DNA from: Candidatus Sodaliphilus limicaballi
GTDB taxonomy: Bacteria > Bacteroidota > Bacteroidia > Bacteroidales > Muribaculaceae
Assembly: GCA_018065815.1 (NCBI GenBank)
Contig: JAGHSP010000351.1
Span: 1 to 10,176 of the forward strand
Length of the DNA stretch: 10,176 bases
Reading direction: 5' to 3'
Shown: positions 6,074 through 10,176 of the stretch, piece after piece
How the letters are laid out: each line of letters opens with the position of its first letter
How positions within the stretch are numbered: position 1 is the stretch's first letter
Program-made: the position numbers and the translations under genes
The notes under the pieces: generated by a model
Seen by the model: the letters and a program-made list of their open reading frames with translations, nothing else
Told to the model about the DNA's origin: nothing
The model's database searches: none

Positions 6074-6102
6074 GTAACCGCAGACCTCAACGAGGTCGTT
6101 AC
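6074..6102. repeat. Small intergenic hairpin
   Basis: GACCTC (6083-6088) and GAGGTC (6092-6097) form a perfect stem around AAC, extended by GTAAC (6074-6078) with GTTAC (6098-6102). It lies 42 bases after the hom stop. Its centre (CTCAACGAGGTCG) resembles the centre of the hairpin at 6181-6195 (CCCAACGGGGTCG), so the two may be diverged copies of one element. Confidence 0.6.
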
Positions 6103-6111
6103 TTGGGTTAA

Positions 6112-6158
6112 GAGGGTGTGTCAAAATGCGCTTTGATTTCGCATTTTGACACACCCTC
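6112..6158. terminator. 19-bp perfect hairpin, probable bidirectional terminator
   Basis: GAGGGTGTGTCAAAATGCG (6112-6130) pairs perfectly with 6140-6158 around a 9-base loop. It lies between the convergent hom and nitroreductase genes, where a terminator for both is expected. There is no clean U-run after it in either direction, and the perfect stem with a GGGTGTGTCAAAA end resembles dispersed intergenic palindromes and some insertion-sequence ends, so it may instead be a mobile repeat that also blocks transcription. Confidence 0.6.
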
Positions 6159-6159
6159 A

Positions 6160-6245
6160 TTTACAGACTGACCAGCAGCGTCCCCAACGGGGTCGCACTT
6201 TGTCAGTCTGTAAACATCCCTCTATCAAGAGTTTGTGCGACCCCG
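6160..6245. repeat. Overlapping inverted repeats with alternative pairings
   Basis: TTTACAGACTGAC (6160-6172) pairs perfectly with 6202-6214. Inside it, CCCC (6182-6185) and GGGG (6189-6192) form a small hairpin around AAC. The sequence CGGGGTCGCAC (6188-6198) can instead pair perfectly with GTGCGACCCCG (6235-6245). The last two pairings share bases and exclude each other. No coding frame here looks real. Nothing further was seen up to the nitroreductase stop at 6305. Confidence 0.65.
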
Positions 6246-6304
6246 CAGTGTGCAGGCCGCTTGTTATTTACATTTTTCTTTCTTGTAGGGTAAAGGAAAG
6301 TGGA

Positions 6305-6991
6305 TTATATCCACTCGAAGTTCTCTTTGCCGGCGGCGGCTTCGAAGTGGTACTTTGCTATGCCCAGGTCCAGGTGTGTGTAGCCCACAAGGGAGAATCT
6401 TCTGGATGCCTTCACGCGGTGTATGCCGTCGGGGCCGGGAGCGATGTACTCGAAATGGAACTTCTGCTGGTTGATTGCCGTGGGAGCGAGTAGGGCAGCG
6501 GCAACACCGTCGTTGAACCACGCAGGAGTGTCATCGCTTGCGTTGCTCACCTGCGAGGCTGTCTTGCGCTTGACGTTGCGTCCGGGGTCATCGCCATGTC
6601 CCAGAGCAATCATGCAGCATAGCTTCTCGCCCGGAGACACTGTGTAGGCTTCCTTGATATTGTTGTAGGTGAGTCCCACCCAGCACGTGTTGAGCCCGAG
6701 CGACTGTGCCAGCAGCACCAGTTGCTCGCCGTAGTAACCTATGCGCTCTGACAGGTCGCCCTCTTGCTTGCCCACCATGGCGAAGTAATTGCTCACGCCG
6801 CTGAATGTGCCGTAGGCCATCTTGCCCTTGAAGGCTCGTGGCTCGTCGGTGACTAGCTGTATGTGCAGGTTGCCTGCCTTGTTGACCTCATCGATTTTGT
6901 CTTGCAGAATTGCGACAAGGGCCTTGTCGATGGGGCGGTCAATGTATTTTCTCACCGACCGGCGAGATTGTATTGCTTCGAGAATAGTCAT
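6305..6991 (-). CDS. Nitroreductase-family protein (TM1586 type)
   Basis: This 228-residue protein belongs to the FMN-dependent nitroreductase superfamily, closest in layout to the single-chain TM1586-type group. Residues 9-16 (SRRSVRKY) form the N-terminal flavin-phosphate motif. GEQLVLLAQSLGLNTCWVG (88-106) is the conserved central helix and strand, and LLAPTAINQQKF (167-178) matches the A-P-S/T-A-x-N-x-Q block. The C-terminal THLDLGIAKYHFE (205-217) is also typical. It presumably reduces a small electrophilic substrate using NAD(P)H; the true substrate is unknown. It is the last gene of the minus-strand operon, beginning only 2 bases after the stop of the preceding membrane-protein gene, which points to translational coupling. 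The likely shared terminator is at 6112-6158. Confidence 0.9.
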   Translation of the reverse strand: MTILEAIQSRRSVRKYIDRPIDKALVAILQDKIDEVNKAGNLHIQLVTDEPRAFKGKMAYGTFSGVSNYFAMVGKQEGDLSERIGYYGEQLVLLAQSLGLNTCWVGLTYNNIKEAYTVSPGEKLCCMIALGHGDDPGRNVKRKTASQVSNASDDTPAWFNDGVAAALLAPTAINQQKFHFEYIAPGPDGIHRVKASRRFSLVGYTHLDLGIAKYHFEAAAGKENFEWI

Positions 6992-6993
6992 TT

Positions 6994-7605
6994 TTACTTG
7001 TTTTTGCGTGTAGTGTGGTCGAGGATGTAGTTGAGCACGAAGTCATAGTCCTCCTTGCCCACATACACCTGGTTGTAGTTGAACGGTGCGTTGACCTTGA
7101 TGAGATGCCGGCGCGGGAACGGCTCGACCGATCGCACTGTCTTGAAGTCGCTGTGCATCTGCGTGCGGGCAGCAACGCGTATGCCCTGTGCCGTCATGCC
7201 CGGGTTGCCGCTAGCGACACCTGCAAGAGCAGCGATGCGGCCTATGAGTTGGGCTTTCTTGACGCCCGGAGGCATCTGCTTGTGCATCACGCCGTTGTCG
7301 TCCATCTCAAAGAGGACGACATACTTGCCGCCCACCATGAGGGCATAGGCAAAGTAACCCACAGCACACAGAGCCATCATGAACAGGAACATATAGAAGA
7401 AGGTGACTGTGACGTCCCACAAGCCTTTCCATGAGGGACCGTCACACAGTTCAATAATAATCAGGAACACCCATATTCCCACAATGATCCAGCCCATGAT
7501 TTTCATCACCAGCATGAGGACGGTGGGGTTGGTGTACAGGCTCATCTCATAGAGCCAGCGGTATTTGCCGTCCCGGCACAGTACTACTCTCTCGCTGCGA
7601 TCCAT
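6994..7605 (-). CDS. Conserved two-TM membrane protein, function unknown
   Basis: The 203-residue product begins MDRSERVV, followed by a short soluble stretch with aromatic residues, two strong membrane segments (about residues 27-51 and 64-90) and a C-terminal soluble domain of about 110 residues. The soluble domain contains KYVVLFEMDDNGVMHKQM (94-111), a small-residue-rich stretch AQLIGRIAALAGVASGNPG (118-136), and RSVEPFPRRHLIKVN (158-172). The general pattern looks like a conserved hypothetical family, but no function can be assigned. A TTG at 7620 could extend it by five residues, but ATG at 7605 is preferred because the charged MDRSERVV start looks natural and TTG starts are rarer. The gap to the preceding lipoprotein stop is 11 bases and to the nitroreductase start 2 bases, so the three are cotranscribed. 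Confidence 0.8.
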   Translation of the reverse strand: MDRSERVVLCRDGKYRWLYEMSLYTNPTVLMLVMKIMGWIIVGIWVFLIIIELCDGPSWKGLWDVTVTFFYMFLFMMALCAVGYFAYALMVGGKYVVLFEMDDNGVMHKQMPPGVKKAQLIGRIAALAGVASGNPGMTAQGIRVAARTQMHSDFKTVRSVEPFPRRHLIKVNAPFNYNQVYVGKEDYDFVLNYILDHTTRKNK

Positions 7606-7616
7606 AAATATATCTA

Positions 7617-9842
7617 TCAATAGGTACCCGACACGTGGCGATACTTTTTCTTCTTTTTCTTCTTCATCTCAACCTTTACAGGTGCAGGTGCAGGCTTGGG
7701 AGCCGGTTTTTCAACCTTCTTGGGCTCCTCTTTCTTGGGTTCCTCGGTAGCTTCAATCCTGACTAATGTCAATACCGACTTGAGAGTGAGGGGCTTACCT
7801 CCTTGGTTATAAGACTTGGTGTAGGTGAGCTTTATGCGGTCGGGACCCAGCTTGTCGAGAGTATAACTGTGTCCATCCATTGTGACAAACTCGCCGCCGC
7901 CATACTTGTATTTGCCGCTGCCTTTCTGTCCTGAAATGGTATATGTCCCGTCGCTTTTGAACTCTTGGATTTTGCCCTTGATTGGAGCCTCTGGTATTTC
8001 GGTGGCTAAAGGTCCAGTCACTTCCACGTCCACATCCACAATCTTCCATTTGCCTTGAAGCGAGAAGGGCAAGCTAGTATTGGGTTTAGGTGCAGCTCCT
8101 TGCCCGTATTTTCCGTCATCTTGATCTGCCTCTTCCTGATCCTCTCTTTCCTCTTCTTCCTGCTCGGCCTTAGCTTCCTCGGCAGCCTTTTTCTCTTCTT
8201 CAAGCTTTTCTTTCTCTTCTTTAGCTTTTTTCTCTTCGCGGCGCTTCTTTATGTATTCCTTCCACCAGTTAGGGGTTTTCGCATCCCAACCGTCATCCTT
8301 GTTCTGCTCCACGAGTTGCTTGGCAATCTCTTGCTCGTTCTTGTTCACTTCGAGATTCTTTTTCTCTCCACTCTTCACTTCCACGTCGTCAATCGTCTGC
8401 TTATCACCGTTCTTGTCAAGTGCGGTGACAGTGTATTCGCCTGCGGGAACCTGGATGGCGAGGTCGCCGTTAAATTCTTTTTCCTTGACTGCATAGATGG
8501 CGCCAGTCTCCTTGTCGCGTGCAATGATCATGCCGGTGGGCTTGCCGTCCTTGTCAGTGATTTGGATTTGTGCCATGCGCTCCTCGTCGGTGCCCCAGGT
8601 GAGTTTGGGATCGTTTCTTGCTTCGGCACCTTTCTTCAACATGGTCCACACCACCTGGCCATATTCAACAAACTCGCCGCCTCCCAGTTGCCCATCGAGC
8701 GAAATCTTGGTGTCTTTGCCCAAGTTCACTACCCAGCCTGATGTCTCGTCGGCAACGATAGCCTTAAGTGTGTTCATGTTATATTCGTCATAATCCTCTT
8801 TTGTGACAGTGCCATTGGCGATTTTACGCCCATATTCCACAGAGTTGTTAACCTTGTCGAGCACGTCATACACTTGGTCATAGCTCAATACCATGCCCTT
8901 GATATTCTCGCCCTTGGCCATATTGCCGTAGTACACAGTGGTCGAGCCGGCAACGTTGCCCACTACCTTGTTGATGCACTCCACATAGAGCTTGGCACCG
9001 GCGGTGATTGCACGGCCCGCCTTGCTGCAGAATTCTTTCTCCGAGAGGATACCCATGTCGTCGGCTACGCTCAGGTAGTTAGTCTTGCCCGGAGAGTCTT
9101 TTGCAGCTATGAATGTGTGGTAAATGCGGTTAGCGCGCACGTCATATTTGCCGTCGGCAAAGTTGTTCCACCATGTCTTATAGTCGGTCTCGCCCTGTCT
9201 CTCGTGTGAGTCCAGTTCATCAAAGAGTTCCCTGCGGTCTTTGTCGCTCAGCTTGGCTGCCACTGTGATAATCTGCTTGCGCGATTCCCTGGCAAGGTCG
9301 CTGGTGATGCCGCAGAACTCATAGAATGCCTGCGCAAAGAGGAGTATGCCACCCGTCGTGCCTGCGTGGGCTGGCGGGGCAATCATGTCCATCGCGCTCG
9401 ACTTGGGACCCTTGCCGCCGGCTGTGCGTTCAGGGGCAAGAGCCACCACGTTGCCCTCTTCATCGAGCTGCGGGGTGGGGATTTCAAAGACTCCCATGTC
9501 GTTCAGGCGTTCGTAGGAATGCTTGAACTCGCTGCGGTGCTCCTCTAGCGTCGCCATGATGAGGGCATAGTCGCGCCAGTAGGCCAATTTGCGGTCGCCG
9601 AAGCACACCGTGTCATTCTCGGTGCATGTGAACTCATTGCTGCACGCATGTATCACGAGCGAACCCATTGCCTGCTGTATGGCTCCGGCATAGAAGAAGT
9701 TGTCAAGGTCCTTCGTGAAGTCCTCGCTGTTTATATACTCGGCATATTCCTCGTCGATTTCTTTGCTGCTCGAGCACGACGACACTAGGAACAAAGTCGC
9801 AACCGTTGCAACACACAATTTGGTGAATGAAAGGATTTTCAT
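7617..9842 (-). CDS. Large modular lipoprotein, function unknown
   Basis: This 741-residue protein starts with a lipoprotein signal peptide (lipobox VSSC, lipid Cys23). The mature start CSSSKEIDEE has a Lys/acidic cluster like the surface-export signals of Bacteroidetes lipoproteins, so display on the cell surface is plausible. Residues about 30-425 form a mostly helical region with no recognised family; it has six further Cys (67, 73, 80, 177, 272, 289) that could form disulphides. Residues about 430-500 look like a small beta domain of the carboxypeptidase-regulatory/PEGA kind (FNGDLAIQVPAGEYTVTALD). Residues about 527-577 are a highly charged coiled coil. Residues about 593-698 resemble a lipocalin-like beta domain (LQGKWKIVDVDV, then FKSDGTYTISG). 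The tail is Pro/Lys rich and has seven consecutive Lys (727-733). It leads the operon; its ATG at 9842 follows a leader of about 160 nt. Confidence 0.88.
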   Translation of the reverse strand: MKILSFTKLCVATVATLFLVSSCSSSKEIDEEYAEYINSEDFTKDLDNFFYAGAIQQAMGSLVIHACSNEFTCTENDTVCFGDRKLAYWRDYALIMATLEEHRSEFKHSYERLNDMGVFEIPTPQLDEEGNVVALAPERTAGGKGPKSSAMDMIAPPAHAGTTGGILLFAQAFYEFCGITSDLARESRKQIITVAAKLSDKDRRELFDELDSHERQGETDYKTWWNNFADGKYDVRANRIYHTFIAAKDSPGKTNYLSVADDMGILSEKEFCSKAGRAITAGAKLYVECINKVVGNVAGSTTVYYGNMAKGENIKGMVLSYDQVYDVLDKVNNSVEYGRKIANGTVTKEDYDEYNMNTLKAIVADETSGWVVNLGKDTKISLDGQLGGGEFVEYGQVVWTMLKKGAEARNDPKLTWGTDEERMAQIQITDKDGKPTGMIIARDKETGAIYAVKEKEFNGDLAIQVPAGEYTVTALDKNGDKQTIDDVEVKSGEKKNLEVNKNEQEIAKQLVEQNKDDGWDAKTPNWWKEYIKKRREEKKAKEEKEKLEEEKKAAEEAKAEQEEEEREDQEEADQDDGKYGQGAAPKPNTSLPFSLQGKWKIVDVDVEVTGPLATEIPEAPIKGKIQEFKSDGTYTISGQKGSGKYKYGGGEFVTMDGHSYTLDKLGPDRIKLTYTKSYNQGGKPLTLKSVLTLVRIEATEEPKKEEPKKVEKPAPKPAPAPVKVEMKKKKKKKYRHVSGTY

Positions 9843-9889
9843 AAGTGGGCAATTATCCTAAATTCCGCAACCATTTGTTTCGGTAATAC

Positions 9890-9994
9890 TTATAACGCAA
9901 TGAGCAACAAGGTGTTGCCCACGGTGCCGCCCTGCTGGGATTTCACTTGGTTCAGTGTTGCGGATTCTGAATCGGTGAAAAACGCCAGCAACAT
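9890..9994 (-). CDS. Possible 34-residue leader ORF (doubtful)
   Basis: Within the predicted leader of the lipoprotein mRNA, an ATG at 9994 opens a 34-codon frame ending in TAA at 9890, 47 bases before the lipoprotein ATG. The peptide begins MLLAFFTDSES and ends GGTVGNTLLLIAL. It is not a recognised family. Its ATG would lie only a few bases after the predicted transcription start. It may be a small protein, a decayed gene or chance. The opposite strand has a 78-codon frame here (9900-10136) that looks no better. Confidence 0.2.
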   Translation of the reverse strand: MLLAFFTDSESATLNQVKSQQGGTVGNTLLLIAL

Positions 9995-10007
9995 GCAAAA
10001 CACATGG

Positions 10008-10039
10008 CGAAGATACAAATTTAATCTGAAAAAATCAAC
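10008..10039 (-). promoter_or_regulatory. Probable promoter of the lipoprotein operon
   Basis: Read on the minus strand, GTTG (10036-10039) and TATCTTCG (10008-10015) are 20 bases apart and resemble the Bacteroidetes -33 (TTTG/TTG) and -7 (TAnnTTTG) boxes with one mismatch each. Transcription would begin near 10002, giving a leader of about 160 nt before the lipoprotein ATG at 9842. TAAATTTG at 10016-10023 is an alternative -7 box but lacks a -33 partner. Apart from this and the doubtful leader ORF, nothing was seen in 9843-10176. Confidence 0.5.
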
Positions 10040-10176
10040 CCTTTCGCCAGAAATTCCAGGGCAATCGCATCAAAACATGCCAAAACTTCCCGACTTCCCC
10101 CACGGAGTATTGGATCAGGTTATGGACCTAAAATGATGGGGGTAACAAAAAAAACAACATCTTGTAGGAATATAAC

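Noticed and set aside
8055..8741. 228-codon open frame on the plus strand, strongly hydrophobic at its start
   Set aside because: It is antisense to the coiled-coil region of the lipoprotein; Glu/Lys-rich codons read backwards give runs of Leu and Phe, so the membrane-like look is an artefact.
9900..10136. 78-codon plus-strand frame near the window end
   Set aside because: No recognisable features, no promoter or start context, and it overlaps the lipoprotein promoter.

Overview
The window looks like chromosomal DNA from a gut-type Bacteroidales bacterium (Muribaculaceae or Prevotellaceae would fit; the family cannot be fixed from sequence alone). The main clues are Bacteroidetes-style promoters (a TTTG-like -33 box and a TAnnTTTG-like -7 box about 20 bp apart), A/T-rich translation starts without Shine-Dalgarno sequences, a signal peptide ending in AQ, a lipoprotein with a Lys/acidic run after its lipid Cys, and an RHS remnant of the kind common in this phylum.

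Positions 1-283 hold no gene, only short-period degenerate repeats and a promoter. A LysE/RhtB-type amino-acid exporter follows (284-877). Next comes a methionine-synthesis cluster on the + strand: metY (1020-2303, O-acetylhomoserine sulfhydrylase), metX (2500-3513, homoserine O-acyltransferase) and hom (4844-6031, homoserine dehydrogenase). Together they take aspartate semialdehyde to homoserine, then to acyl-homoserine, then to homocysteine by direct sulfhydrylation. A 158-bp nested fold-back repeat lies between metY and metX.

Between metX and hom sits about 1.3 kb that does not belong to the pathway: an A/T-rich gene for a small secreted protein (3660-4163), a truncated and frameshifted RHS/YD-repeat remnant (4203-4369), and a four-helix-bundle (23S rRNA intervening-sequence-protein type) gene (4453-4815). 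A 14-bp direct repeat brackets the first two. A 17-bp inverted repeat built from TTCGTCT-like heptamers flanks the third, and the same heptamer runs in tandem upstream of the exporter gene. This block looks like layered insertions into a metabolic cluster.

After hom, a convergent intergenic region (6032-6304) is packed with perfect inverted repeats, including a 19-bp-stem hairpin that probably terminates transcription from both sides. A compact three-gene minus-strand operon follows in transcription order: a 741-residue modular lipoprotein of unknown function (9842-7617), a conserved two-TM membrane protein (7605-6994) and a TM1586-type nitroreductase (6991-6305). Its promoter is probably at 10008-10039, leaving a leader of about 160 nt that contains one doubtful 34-codon ORF. 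No tRNA, rRNA, CRISPR array or intact transposase gene was seen.
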